A stretch of 64,000 nucleotides of DNA, taken from Vitreoscilla massiliensis. GTDB taxonomy: Bacteria; Pseudomonadota; Gammaproteobacteria; Burkholderiales; Neisseriaceae. Of the stretch, positions 32,341 to 40,513 are shown piece after piece; the first letter of the stretch is position 1, and each line of letters opens with the position of its first letter. The stretch is from positions 437,166-501,165 of the forward strand of contig NZ_LN898219.1 of the NCBI RefSeq assembly GCF_001457815.1, read 5' to 3'. A program made the position numbers and the translations under genes. A model generated the notes under the pieces. That model made no database searches and was not told the DNA's origin. It was given only the letters and a program-made list of their open reading frames with translations.

Positions 32341-33579
32341 ATGAATGCGCAACAACCGATACTCATTGCCGGCGGTGGCATAGGCGGCTTTGCCGCGGCC
32401 TTGGCCTTGGTCAAGCGTGGCTTTCACGTGCAGGTGTTTGAACAAGCGCCGGCCATCGGTGAAATCGGTGCAGGCATACAGTTGGGGCCGAATGCGTTTC
32501 ACGCGTTTGACGCTTTGGGCATAGGTGACACAGCGCGTGCCATGGCGGTGTACACCGATTATATGGTGATGCACGACGCGGTAGATGCCTATCAAGTGGG
32601 CAAAATCCCCACAGGTGAGGCGTTTCGCCAGCGCTTTGGCAATCCGTATGCGGTGATACACCGCGCCGACATGCACATGAGTTTGGTGCAAGGCGCTCAG
32701 GCTTCGGGCGAGGTCGACATCATCACCGATTGCCACATTGAGCGCGTCGAACAAGACGCAGACGGCGTAAGCATCTTCGACCAGTATGGCAAGGAATACC
32801 GTGGTCAGGCTTTGATTGCCGCCGATGGGGTGAAATCGGTGGTCAGACAACAATATGTGGGCGATCCTGCTTTGGTTACCGGCCATGTGGTGTACCGCGC
32901 GGTGGTGTCCAAAGACGAATTCCCGGCTGATTTGCAGTGGAATGCAGCGTCGATTTGGGTTGGCCCTCATTGCCATTTGGTGCATTACCCACTGCGTGGC
33001 GGCGAGGAGTACAACATTGTGGTGACTTTCCACAGCCGCGAGCAAGAAGAATGGGGCGTGAAAGACGGCAGCCCAGAAGAGGTATTCAGCTATTTCACCG
33101 AGGTATGCCCACAAGCGCACCAATTGATAGAACTGCCGAAATCGTGGAAGCGCTGGGCTACCGCCGACCGCGAACCGATAGGCACTTGGACCTTCGGTCG
33201 TGTGACCTTATTGGGCGATGCGGCGCACCCAACCACACAATACATGGCGCAAGGTGCTTGTATGGCGATGGAAGACGCAGTAACCTTGGGCGAAGCATTG
33301 CGTGTACATGATAATGACATTGCAAAAGCTTTCGACATGTATCAACGCGCCCGTGTCGCTCGCACCGCGCGCATCGTTTTGTCTTCTCGTCAAATGGGTA
33401 AGATTTACCATGCCAAAGGTGTTGAACGCATGATACGCAATGATTTGTGGCGAGGTCGCTCGGCTGAGCGTTTTTACGATGCCATTGAGTGGTTGTATGG
33501 CTGGAATGTCAACAACTGCCTCGATGCAGCCCAACATTACACAGGTAAGGCACAACAACATGAACATGAAACTGTATAA
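32341..33579 (+). CDS. 3-hydroxybenzoate 6-hydroxylase (FAD monooxygenase)
   Basis: Converts 3-hydroxybenzoate to gentisate with NADH and O2. 412 residues, class A flavin monooxygenase: ILIAGGGIGGFAAALAL (ADP part of FAD), IGAGIQLGPNAF, the DG motif in IAADGVKSVVRQ and VTLLGDAAHPTTQYMAQGACMAMED (second FAD motif). Length and sequence pattern match known 3-hydroxybenzoate 6-hydroxylases better than salicylate hydroxylases; salicylate 5-hydroxylation is an alternative that would need other subunits. It overlaps the following isomerase gene by 20 bases. Confidence 0.87.
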   Translation: MNAQQPILIAGGGIGGFAAALALVKRGFHVQVFEQAPAIGEIGAGIQLGPNAFHAFDALGIGDTARAMAVYTDYMVMHDAVDAYQVGKIPTGEAFRQRFGNPYAVIHRADMHMSLVQGAQASGEVDIITDCHIERVEQDADGVSIFDQYGKEYRGQALIAADGVKSVVRQQYVGDPALVTGHVVYRAVVSKDEFPADLQWNAASIWVGPHCHLVHYPLRGGEEYNIVVTFHSREQEEWGVKDGSPEEVFSYFTEVCPQAHQLIELPKSWKRWATADREPIGTWTFGRVTLLGDAAHPTTQYMAQGACMAMEDAVTLGEALRVHDNDIAKAFDMYQRARVARTARIVLSSRQMGKIYHAKGVERMIRNDLWRGRSAERFYDAIEWLYGWNVNNCLDAAQHYTGKAQQHEHETV

Positions 33580-34210
33580 CTTCTTTCGCAGCGGCACCTC
33601 ACACCGTACCCGCATCGCCATGAATTTAAAAGGCTTGGATTACGACTATGTGGCCGTGGCTTTGGGCAAAGAAGAACATTTACAGGCCGCATTTCAAGCG
33701 GTAAACCCACAAGGCTTGGTGCCGGCATTGGTCTTGGACGACAACACCACTTTGATTCAAAGTCCGGCGATTTTGGAATGGTTAGACGAGGCATTTCCGC
33801 AAAACCCTTTGTTGCCGAAAGATGCCTTGGCGCGGGCGCATGTGCGTGCTTTGGCCGCCATCGTCGGTTGCGACATCCACCCGATTAACAACCGCCGCAT
33901 CTTGCAATACTTGCGCAATGAGTTGCAACAACCAGAAGAAGAAGTATTGAAGTGGTGTGCGCGCTGGATCAGTGCTGGTTTTGCCGCCATGGAAGAGATG
34001 TTGGCAGCCGACAGCCAGCGTGGTGATTTTTGCTATGGCAACACGCCGAGCATGGCCGATGTGTATTTGATTCCGCAAGTGGAATCGGCACGCCGCTTCA
34101 ATGTGGACTTAAGCCCGTACCCCAACATCGTCGCCATTGATGCGCATTGTGCCCAAATCAAGGCGTTTGCCGATGCTGCACCGTTGCAGCAACCAGACGC
34201 ACCGGAATAA
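33560..34210 (+). CDS. Maleylpyruvate isomerase (zeta-class GST)
   Basis: Isomerises maleylpyruvate to fumarylpyruvate, glutathione-dependent. About 216 residues: KLYNFFRSGTSHRTRIAMNLKGL (glutathione-binding N-terminal part with the SxxSxRVR-like turn), NPQGLVPALVLDD, IQSPAILEWLDEAFP, and a helical C-domain (CDIHPINNRRILQYL). The ATG at 33560 has AAGG about nine bases upstream; the long upstream extension runs through the hydroxylase gene and is not coding. Confidence 0.9.
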   Translation: MNMKLYNFFRSGTSHRTRIAMNLKGLDYDYVAVALGKEEHLQAAFQAVNPQGLVPALVLDDNTTLIQSPAILEWLDEAFPQNPLLPKDALARAHVRALAAIVGCDIHPINNRRILQYLRNELQQPEEEVLKWCARWISAGFAAMEEMLAADSQRGDFCYGNTPSMADVYLIPQVESARRFNVDLSPYPNIVAIDAHCAQIKAFADAAPLQQPDAPE

Positions 34211-34243
34211 CCGCTGTAGTCGTTTTATCGATAAGGAATGAGT

Positions 34244-34948
34244 ATGTCTTACGTGTTTGAACCCATGAATGTTGTTGGCTTGCCGGTACACGGCAGCGAC
34301 GATGTGTACCCAGTGCGCCGCGTGTATTGTGTTGGCCGCAATTACGCCGCCCATGCCCGCGAAATGGGTTTCGACCCCGAGCGTGAACCACCGTTTTTCT
34401 TTTGCAAACCCAACGATGCCGAATCCATTGTGCCCGTAAAAGCGGGTACGACAGTCGATTTGCCTTACCCCAGCTTGACCCAAAACTACCATTACGAAAT
34501 CGAATTGGTGGTGGCGATAGGCAAGGGCGGCAAAGACATCGCGGTGGAGGACGCGGCTGGCCACATCTTCGGCTATGCCGTGGGTTTGGACATGACCCGT
34601 CGCGATTTGCAAATGAAAATGCGCGAAATGGGCCGCCCTTGGGAAATTGGTAAGGCCTTCGATTATTCCGCACCGATAGGCGAATTGCACCGCATTGAGG
34701 AAACGGGCGAAATCAACGCTGCCGACATCCATTTGACCGTCAACGGCAACACCGCCCAACGCAGCGACATCAACCACTTGATTTGGAATGTGGCCGAAAC
34801 CATCGCCAATTTGTCCAGCTTGTTTGAACTCAAAGCCGGCGATTTGATTTTCACCGGCACGCCTGAAGGCGTCGGTGCGGTGGTGCGCGGCGATGCGATG
34901 CACGCTGAGGTGGCTGGTTTGAGCGCCATTACCGTGCATGTGAAATAA
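34244..34948 (+). CDS. Fumarylpyruvate hydrolase (FAH family)
   Basis: Cleaves fumarylpyruvate to fumarate and pyruvate, the last step of the gentisate route. About 234 residues of the FAH fold: YCVGRNYAAHAREMG, metal-binding EIELVVAIGKGG, and DLIFTGTPEGVGAV near the end. An AAGGA lies six bases before the ATG at 34244; an ATG six bases earlier overlaps that site and is less likely. Third gene of the run, 33 bases after the isomerase gene. Confidence 0.9.
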   Translation: MSYVFEPMNVVGLPVHGSDDVYPVRRVYCVGRNYAAHAREMGFDPEREPPFFFCKPNDAESIVPVKAGTTVDLPYPSLTQNYHYEIELVVAIGKGGKDIAVEDAAGHIFGYAVGLDMTRRDLQMKMREMGRPWEIGKAFDYSAPIGELHRIEETGEINAADIHLTVNGNTAQRSDINHLIWNVAETIANLSSLFELKAGDLIFTGTPEGVGAVVRGDAMHAEVAGLSAITVHVK

Positions 34949-34974
34949 GTCTGTAGTCATGTGACGCATGCGGC

Positions 34975-34985
34975 TTACAGGCCGC
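34975..34985 (-). repeat. Single DUS (intergenic)
   Basis: TTACAGGCCGC between the hydrolase gene and its terminator. Confidence 0.75.
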
Positions 34986-34998
34986 ATGTCTCCCCTCC

Positions 34999-35034
34999 AG
35001 AGCCCATGCTAAACGGCTGGTGGCTCTTTTTTTG
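34999..35034 (+). terminator. Probable rho-independent terminator
   Basis: AGAGCC (34999-35004) and GGCTCT (35022-35027) with a 17-base loop that can fold further, followed by seven T. Confidence 0.5.
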
Positions 35035-35115
35035 CGCCCTGAATTTGTGGGGCGTGGCATCAAACCACGATAAAAATGTCGTAAAAACAATAAACCATAA
35101 TTTAAGGAAGAAGAA

Positions 35116-36492
35116 ATGAAGACTACTGACGTTCACACGTCGCACAGCATGGAGGTGCAGCAATTCATCGACGCACAGCCACTGTCGCGCACGCAAAAAC
35201 TCATCATTGCACTGTGTTTTTTGGTGGTGGCCATCGATGGCTTCGACACCGCCGCCGTTGGCTTTATCGCACCAGCATTGAAAGAAGCATGGCAACTCGA
35301 TGCCACGCATTTGGCGCCGCTGTTTGGTGCGGGCTTGTTTGGTTTGATGACAGGCGCGTTGATTTTTGGGCCATTGGCCGACAAAATCGGCCGCAAACCA
35401 ATATTGGTCGGTTCGGTATTCGTGTTTGGCTTGGCCAGCTTGCTGTCGGCATTTTCACCCGACATGACCACTTTGGTGGTGTTGCGCTTCATCACCGGCA
35501 TCGGTTTGGGCGGCGCCATGCCCAATGCCATCACCTTGACCTCGGAATACTGTCCCAGCGCCCGCCGTTCTACATTGGTGACGCTGATGTTCTGCGGCTT
35601 TACCGTCGGCTCGGCCTTGGGTGGCATCGCGTCGGCACAATTACTGAGCGTGGTCGATTGGCACGGCATCTTGGCCATAGGCGGCGTATTGCCCTTGTTG
35701 ACCTTGCCATTTTTAATCTGGCTATTGCCCGAATCCTTGCGCTTTATGGTGTTGCAAAACAAACCTGCAAGCAAAATCAGCGCCACGGCGCAGCGCTTAT
35801 TGCCCGCAGGGCAGACGCAAGTGCCGGTATTGGTGGCCTCGAACAATGAAAAAGCCAAGGTCAGCGTCAAAGAATTGTTCAGCAAAGACTATGCGGTGGG
35901 CACGGCCTTGATTTGGTCGGCATTTTTCATGAGTTTGCTGATTATTTACCTGATTTCGAGCTGGATGCCGACCTTGCTCAAAGGCGTGGGCTTTGATTTG
36001 AAAAATGCCTCATGGATTACTTCAGTATTTCAAATTGGCGGCACCGTTGGCGCCATCGTCTTGGGCTTTTTGATGGACCGCATGGGTGCGAGCAAAGTCT
36101 TGTGCGCTGCTTATGTATTGGGGGCGGTGTTTGTGGTGATGGTCGGTCAAGGCATCACCAGCTTGAACATGGCTTTATTATTGATTGGCATGTTTGGTGT
36201 TGGCGTCGGCATATCTGGCTCGCAAGTCGGTGCCAATGCCTTCAGTTCGGCGTTTTATCCCACCCATTGTCGTGCCACCGGTGTGAGCTGGGCCAATGCC
36301 GCCGGCCGTTCTGGCTCGGTCGTGGGTTCTTTGGTCGGTGGTTGGTTGATGCAAATGCACATGAGCGCCGCCCAAATCATGGGCTTGTTGGCAATACCTG
36401 CGCTGTTGGCAGCGGTGGCATTTTTCTTAATCAGCCGCCGCATGCGTGGGCACGATCACAATAAGGGTTTACAAACGGCGACGGTGAAATAA
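35116..36492 (+). CDS. Aromatic acid:H+ symporter (AAHS-family MFS)
   Basis: A 458-residue twelve-helix transporter. AIDGFDTAAVGFIAPALKEAW in helix 1 carries the aspartate motif of the AAHS group, and GPLADKIGRKPILVG is the loop 2-3 motif. The family includes PcaK, BenK and the 3-hydroxybenzoate transporter MhbT. As last gene of the 3-hydroxybenzoate cluster it most likely imports 3-hydroxybenzoate or gentisate. AAGGAAGAAG precedes the ATG; own promoter likely since a terminator lies upstream. Confidence 0.87.
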   Translation: MKTTDVHTSHSMEVQQFIDAQPLSRTQKLIIALCFLVVAIDGFDTAAVGFIAPALKEAWQLDATHLAPLFGAGLFGLMTGALIFGPLADKIGRKPILVGSVFVFGLASLLSAFSPDMTTLVVLRFITGIGLGGAMPNAITLTSEYCPSARRSTLVTLMFCGFTVGSALGGIASAQLLSVVDWHGILAIGGVLPLLTLPFLIWLLPESLRFMVLQNKPASKISATAQRLLPAGQTQVPVLVASNNEKAKVSVKELFSKDYAVGTALIWSAFFMSLLIIYLISSWMPTLLKGVGFDLKNASWITSVFQIGGTVGAIVLGFLMDRMGASKVLCAAYVLGAVFVVMVGQGITSLNMALLLIGMFGVGVGISGSQVGANAFSSAFYPTHCRATGVSWANAAGRSGSVVGSLVGGWLMQMHMSAAQIMGLLAIPALLAAVAFFLISRRMRGHDHNKGLQTATVK

Positions 36493-36518
36493 GATGGAAA
36501 TGCTGGTTTAAATCAACA

Positions 36519-36551
36519 AAAGCGGCCTGTAAACGATTTACAGGCCGCTTT
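36519..36551. terminator. Inverted DUS pair between convergent genes
   Basis: AAAGCGGCCTGTAAA (36519-36533) and its exact complement (36537-36551), 3-base loop. Confidence 0.75.
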
Positions 36552-36586
36552 ATTTGTATCGGTATTGCACTATCAAGCCATATCAC

Positions 36587-37174
36587 TCAATTGACGGTCA
36601 CACACAGCAAACCAGCACCACTATTGACGGTATGGCTGCACATTTGGGTATCGGCTTGGATTAAGGTGATGAAATCGGCCACTTGTTCGGCGTGCGAGAG
36701 CACGTTGTCGACCACCAATAAGGCGCCGCGTTTGCCCAATAACAAGCGGCGCAAGTCTGGCCAATAGTTGACATAAAAACCGCGCTCGGCATCGAGCAAA
36801 ATCACCTCGTAAGTGGCTTGTGCGTGTGCCAAAAAGTCGGCGGCATCGGCGGTGTGCAAGGTCACTTGGGTGTCCAAACCCACTTGTTGCAAGTGTTGCA
36901 AGGCCAAGGCGCTGCGGCTGGCTTCTATGTCCAAGCTGTCGACATGGCCGCCAGTGGCGCGCACGGCATCGGCGAGCCACACGGTGGAATAGCCATTGGA
37001 GGTGCCGATTTCCAATACCTGTTGCGCCTGCTTGCTGCGCACCCACAAGGCCAATAGTGCTGCCGATTCAGGCTCTATATTGCGCCAGCGTTGTAAGCGG
37101 TCGCTGTGGGCGGCGTCTTCTTGCTGCCATTGTTGGTACCAAGTGTGCAATTGTTGCTGTAAGGCGCTGTCCAT
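36587..37174 (-). CDS. O-methyltransferase (class I, family 3-like)
   Basis: A 195-residue SAM-dependent methyltransferase. VLEIGTSNGYSTVWLADA is the SAM-binding glycine loop, HVDSLDIEASR the acidic strand end, and VILLDAERGFYVNYWPDLRRLL the region where catechol-type O-methyltransferases bind metal. It resembles the caffeoyl-CoA/catechol O-methyltransferase group (COG4122). Substrate unknown. AGGAG precedes the ATG. It is the last gene of the thrB operon. Confidence 0.8.
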   Translation of the reverse strand: MDSALQQQLHTWYQQWQQEDAAHSDRLQRWRNIEPESAALLALWVRSKQAQQVLEIGTSNGYSTVWLADAVRATGGHVDSLDIEASRSALALQHLQQVGLDTQVTLHTADAADFLAHAQATYEVILLDAERGFYVNYWPDLRRLLLGKRGALLVVDNVLSHAEQVADFITLIQADTQMCSHTVNSGAGLLCVTVN

Positions 37175-37195
37175 AGCTGGCTCCTATAGGGTGAC

Positions 37196-38293
37196 TTATT
37201 TGCGTTTGTTATTGCGGAAGAAGTCGCCCACCGATTCGGTACGCATGCGTTCAAATAAAGACGGCTCTTGTGTGTCGGCATCGGTGACGGTGTCGGTGTC
37301 TTCTTCGCTTTTGGATTTTAAACCAAAAAACTCGCTCACCGATTCGGTGCGCATGCGTTCAAACAAAGACGGGCCAGTGTTTGCATCGTCGGCATCGATT
37401 TCATCCCAAGCGACAGAAGACAAATCGATTGGCGCCACGCTTTGTGCCAAGCCATTGTAATCGGCGCTGGTGGTTTGACCTTCGCCTTGTTGGTACACAT
37501 AGCCTGCTTGTTGCCACACTTGTTTGTCGACGGTGTTTTGGAAGAAGACCACCAAGTCTTGCTTGTGTTTGGACAACAGATTGATGTGTTTGCTGCCTTC
37601 GGTCTCACAACCGGCCACGCTCAATTCCTGCAAGCTGGGAATGTTGGTTAGGGCAGGAAAATCGCTTAAATCGGGCGCATTGGCGATTTCCAGTTTTTGC
37701 AAAGGAAACTGGCTTAAGGCCGACCACATGCTCATATTGCCATTGAGTTTTAAGTGCTGCAGATGGCTAAACGGCAGTAATTGGCGGCAGTCAAACGCGA
37801 CATCGCCGCTTTGTGATTGCGCATTCCACGGGTGGTTCACCGTTAAATGGGTGGCATTGTACAAAGCCGGCAAGGGCGGAATGCGGCCGGTACGGGCATC
37901 GGCTTTAATCACCATGTGCGGCAAGCCATGGCTGAAATGTGGGATGAAAAAATCATCGCCCAAGCTCAAATGGATTTCGCGAAACGACAAATCATTGCAA
38001 CGCATGCGCAGTGGCTCGGTTAACACCAATTGCAACACGATGTTTTTCAGGCCGCTCACTTCGACGCGCATGCCGGTGAGCGGTTGCCAACGCAAACACA
38101 CGGCCTGTACTTGTTTGACGAATTCAAAAATGGCCGGATTGCTGCCGACGTAATGCACGAAGCGCGGACGCAAGTCGCGGAATTGCTCCCACAAACTGGC
38201 ATCTTCAGGAATCAAAATGTCTTGTTTTTCATCAATTTTTATGTTTTTTGCATAACTGTCAGGCACGACATAAGCACAGCGGCATACGCTCAT
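37196..38293 (-). CDS. LRR-like protein with duplicated C-terminal motif, unknown
   Basis: A 365-residue protein with no signal peptide. The middle part has irregular leucine-rich steps (LQHLKLNGNMSMW, LQKLEIANAPDLSDFP, LQELSVAGCETEG), so it may fold as a short LRR-like solenoid. The C-terminal 70 residues are acidic and carry the motif PSLFERMRTESVxxFF twice, the second copy directly at the C-terminus. Such repeated short motifs are usually docking sites. A cysteine-containing start (MSVCRCAYVV) is also notable. It lies 18 bases after thrB. I do not recognise the family. Confidence 0.6.
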   Translation of the reverse strand: MSVCRCAYVVPDSYAKNIKIDEKQDILIPEDASLWEQFRDLRPRFVHYVGSNPAIFEFVKQVQAVCLRWQPLTGMRVEVSGLKNIVLQLVLTEPLRMRCNDLSFREIHLSLGDDFFIPHFSHGLPHMVIKADARTGRIPPLPALYNATHLTVNHPWNAQSQSGDVAFDCRQLLPFSHLQHLKLNGNMSMWSALSQFPLQKLEIANAPDLSDFPALTNIPSLQELSVAGCETEGSKHINLLSKHKQDLVVFFQNTVDKQVWQQAGYVYQQGEGQTTSADYNGLAQSVAPIDLSSVAWDEIDADDANTGPSLFERMRTESVSEFFGLKSKSEEDTDTVTDADTQEPSLFERMRTESVGDFFRNNKRK

Positions 38294-38311
38294 TTGCTCA
38301 CCTTTATCGGT

Positions 38312-39244
38312 TTATTGTTGTTGGTCTTGTTGGAGTTTTAACAGCAAATCACGGAACACATCGGGATTTTTGGTAAACGTCAGCTCGCCTTCGGGTGGGA
38401 AGTGGAAATCCAATAAGCGTGATACCCAAAAACGGATACAGGCCGCTTGTTGTGCCAAAGGCAGGTAGTCTTGCTCGGCCGCGCTCAAGCTGCGCACGCT
38501 GCCATAGCCTTGTAGCAAGGCATCTTGGAATTCGGCGTCGATTTGATTGGCATCGGTGCGCGCCCAATCGTTGATGGCGATGGCCAAGTCATACATGAAA
38601 TTGCCGTGGCAAGCGTAATAAAAGTCGATGAAGCCGGCAACGTGGTCGCCGTGTATCAACACATTGTCTTTGAACAAATCGGCGTGAATGATGCCGCTTG
38701 GCAGGGTCGTGTCATCGTGGGCATTCAAAGCGGCCACCGTGTCTTTGAGCAAGGTTGCGTCAACATAACTCATCAATGGCAATAAGCGCTCGATTTCGGT
38801 CGTCCACCATTTTTTGCCGCGCGGATTGTCCATGTGTACGTCAAAATTTTGTCCCGCCACATGCATTTTCGCCAACATTTCGCCGACCGCATAACACTGT
38901 TGCCAAGTCGGATGGGCGACATCGGCGCCGTGCAAACATGTCACCAAACATGCTGGTTTGCCATCAATATCGGCATCTAAGCGGCCTGTAAGCTGTGCCA
39001 CTGGTTTGGGGCAGGCCACACCTTGTTCATTCAAATGCAACATCAATTGCAGGTAAAACGGCAGCTCGTCTTGGCGCAACACTTCAAACAGGGTTAAGAC
39101 AAATTTGCCTTGGGTGGTGGTGACAAAGTAATTGGTGTTGGTCACCCCTTGCGCAATGCCTTTGAGGCTAATGAACTCCCCCAAATCGTATTGTTGTAAA
39201 AACGCGCGCATCTGCGCTTCGCTAACCGAGGTATAAACAGACAT
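38312..39244 (-). CDS. thrB: Homoserine kinase, ThrB type II (choline-kinase fold)
   Basis: Phosphorylates homoserine on the way to threonine. About 310 residues of the aminoglycoside-phosphotransferase-like fold: GVTNTNYFVTT and GKFVLTLFE for ATP, IIHADLFKDNVLI (catalytic loop) and GFIDFYYACHGNFMYDLA (Mg-binding Asp). This is the enzyme type used by Neisseria and Pseudomonas, not the GHMP-type ThrB of E. coli. The ATG at 39244 is preferred; the longer frame adds a false hydrophobic leader. First gene of a three-gene unit. Confidence 0.92.
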   Translation of the reverse strand: MSVYTSVSEAQMRAFLQQYDLGEFISLKGIAQGVTNTNYFVTTTQGKFVLTLFEVLRQDELPFYLQLMLHLNEQGVACPKPVAQLTGRLDADIDGKPACLVTCLHGADVAHPTWQQCYAVGEMLAKMHVAGQNFDVHMDNPRGKKWWTTEIERLLPLMSYVDATLLKDTVAALNAHDDTTLPSGIIHADLFKDNVLIHGDHVAGFIDFYYACHGNFMYDLAIAINDWARTDANQIDAEFQDALLQGYGSVRSLSAAEQDYLPLAQQAACIRFWVSRLLDFHFPPEGELTFTKNPDVFRDLLLKLQQDQQQ

Positions 39245-39434
39245 AAGACACAGCCCAAAAAGCAACCAAAAGAGAGATGATAACAAAAATTTCACACTTG
39301 CCAATACGCCTTATGATGAATTCATGCGAATTGGCTTAAAACATGCTAATGTGCACTTTGGCAGCCAAGATGAACCTCGTGTCTGGTACACACATCGCAG
39401 GGCTAGCTGTGTTGATTAACCAAGGAGTAGGAAT

Positions 39435-39911
39435 ATGGGATTATTCAGTTTCATTAAGAATGCTGGTGAAAAATTGTTCGGTAAGAACGAAGAGGAAGTG
39501 CAAAAAGAAGCCGCAGCCAATTTGCCCGACCTCAATCGCAAAGCTGCAGACGCCATCAAAGCACACATCGACGCACAAAACTTGGGCTTAGAAGGCTTGG
39601 GCGTGACTTATGATGGTGCCAGTGGCCAAGTGACTTTGACCGGCAATGCCCCTAGCCAAGAAGCCGCTGAAAAAGCCGGCTTGACCGCAGGCAATGTGAC
39701 CGGTGTTGCGCATGTGGACAATAATTTGGTGGCGCCTGCTGCCGAAGAATCACAATTCCACGATGTGGTGTCTGGCGATACCTTGTCTGCCATTGCCAAA
39801 AAATACTATGGCAATGCCAATGATTACATGAAAATCTTTGAAGCCAACAAACCGATGTTGTCTCACCCAGATAAAATCTATGTGGGTCAAAAATTGCGCA
39901 TTCCTAAATAA
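39435..39911 (+). CDS. kbp: Potassium-binding protein Kbp (BON plus LysM)
   Basis: A 158-residue cytoplasmic protein. An N-terminal LFSFIKNAGEKLFG segment, a BON domain (residues about 30-95) and a C-terminal LysM domain (VVSGDTLSAIAKKYYGNANDYMKIFEANKPML) match E. coli Kbp/YgaU over its whole length, including the end KIYVGQKLRIPK. Kbp binds K+ and changes shape. AAGGAG lies before the ATG. It has its own terminator made from a DUS-like hairpin. Confidence 0.9.
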   Translation: MGLFSFIKNAGEKLFGKNEEEVQKEAAANLPDLNRKAADAIKAHIDAQNLGLEGLGVTYDGASGQVTLTGNAPSQEAAEKAGLTAGNVTGVAHVDNNLVAPAAEESQFHDVVSGDTLSAIAKKYYGNANDYMKIFEANKPMLSHPDKIYVGQKLRIPK

Positions 39912-39943
39912 GTTTGAATCCATTGTGCAAATTCTTATAGAAG

Positions 39944-39970
39944 CAGCCTGTAAACACAGGCTGTTTTTTT
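39944..39970 (+). terminator. DUS-variant hairpin terminator of kbp
   Basis: CAGCCTGT (39944-39951) and ACAGGCTG (39956-39963), 4-base loop, then seven T. The left arm reads AGCAGCCTGTAAAC, one base away from the common uptake word. Confidence 0.85.
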
Positions 39971-40087
39971 ATTTGGAACAGAGTGTGGCAAGGGATTTAT
40001 TTGCTTAGAATAAGGTGTGTATGGCCTGATTTTCCGTGCTCAGTGTGGGGAAAGCGGCAATGAGGTAGGGAAACGTGGAATTACCCC

Positions 40088-40116
40088 TTGTCGGAATTTG
40101 GTTTAGCGTTTAAAAT
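40088..40116 (+). promoter_or_regulatory. Promoter of rpsT
   Basis: TTGTCG (40088-40093), 17-base spacer, TAAAAT (40111-40116), about 50 bases before the start codon. Confidence 0.6.
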
Positions 40117-40164
40117 TGCGCGTTTACAGAAATTATATTTTCATTTTAGGTTTAGGAGACATCC

Positions 40165-40428
40165 ATGGCAAATAGCGCACAAGCTCGTAAGCGTGCTCGT
40201 CAATCAATTAAACAACGCGCTCACAACGCTGGCTTGCGTACTGCTTTCCGTACTGCTGTTAAAAAAGTAATCAAAGCTGTTGAAGCTGGTGATAAAGCAG
40301 CAGCTCAAGAAGTATTCCGCACTTCAACACGTGTGATTGACCGCATCGCGGACAAAGGCGTTTACCACAAAAACAAAGCAGCTCGTCATAAAAGCCGTTT
40401 GGCTGCTAAAGTTAAAGCAATGGCTTAA
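40165..40428 (+). CDS. rpsT: 30S ribosomal protein S20
   Basis: An 87-residue basic helical protein, MANSAQARKRARQSIKQR at the start, IDRIADKGVYHKNKAARHKSRL near the end, unmistakable S20. TTTAGGAGACATCC precedes the ATG. Single-gene unit with its own promoter and terminator; codon use is highly biased, as expected. Confidence 0.97.
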   Translation: MANSAQARKRARQSIKQRAHNAGLRTAFRTAVKKVIKAVEAGDKAAAQEVFRTSTRVIDRIADKGVYHKNKAARHKSRLAAKVKAMA

Positions 40429-40447
40429 TTTTAGCGAGTATGCTTGA

Positions 40448-40472
40448 AAGGCTCCGCTACGCGGGGCTTTTT
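40448..40472 (+). terminator. Rho-independent terminator of rpsT
   Basis: A GC-rich hairpin (AAAGGCTCCGC with GCGGGGCTTT, one bulge and one G-T pair) followed by eight T. Confidence 0.75.
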
Positions 40473-40513
40473 TTTACAATCGGTTCTATTTGCGATTTTG
40501 AATGAGGTGTAAC

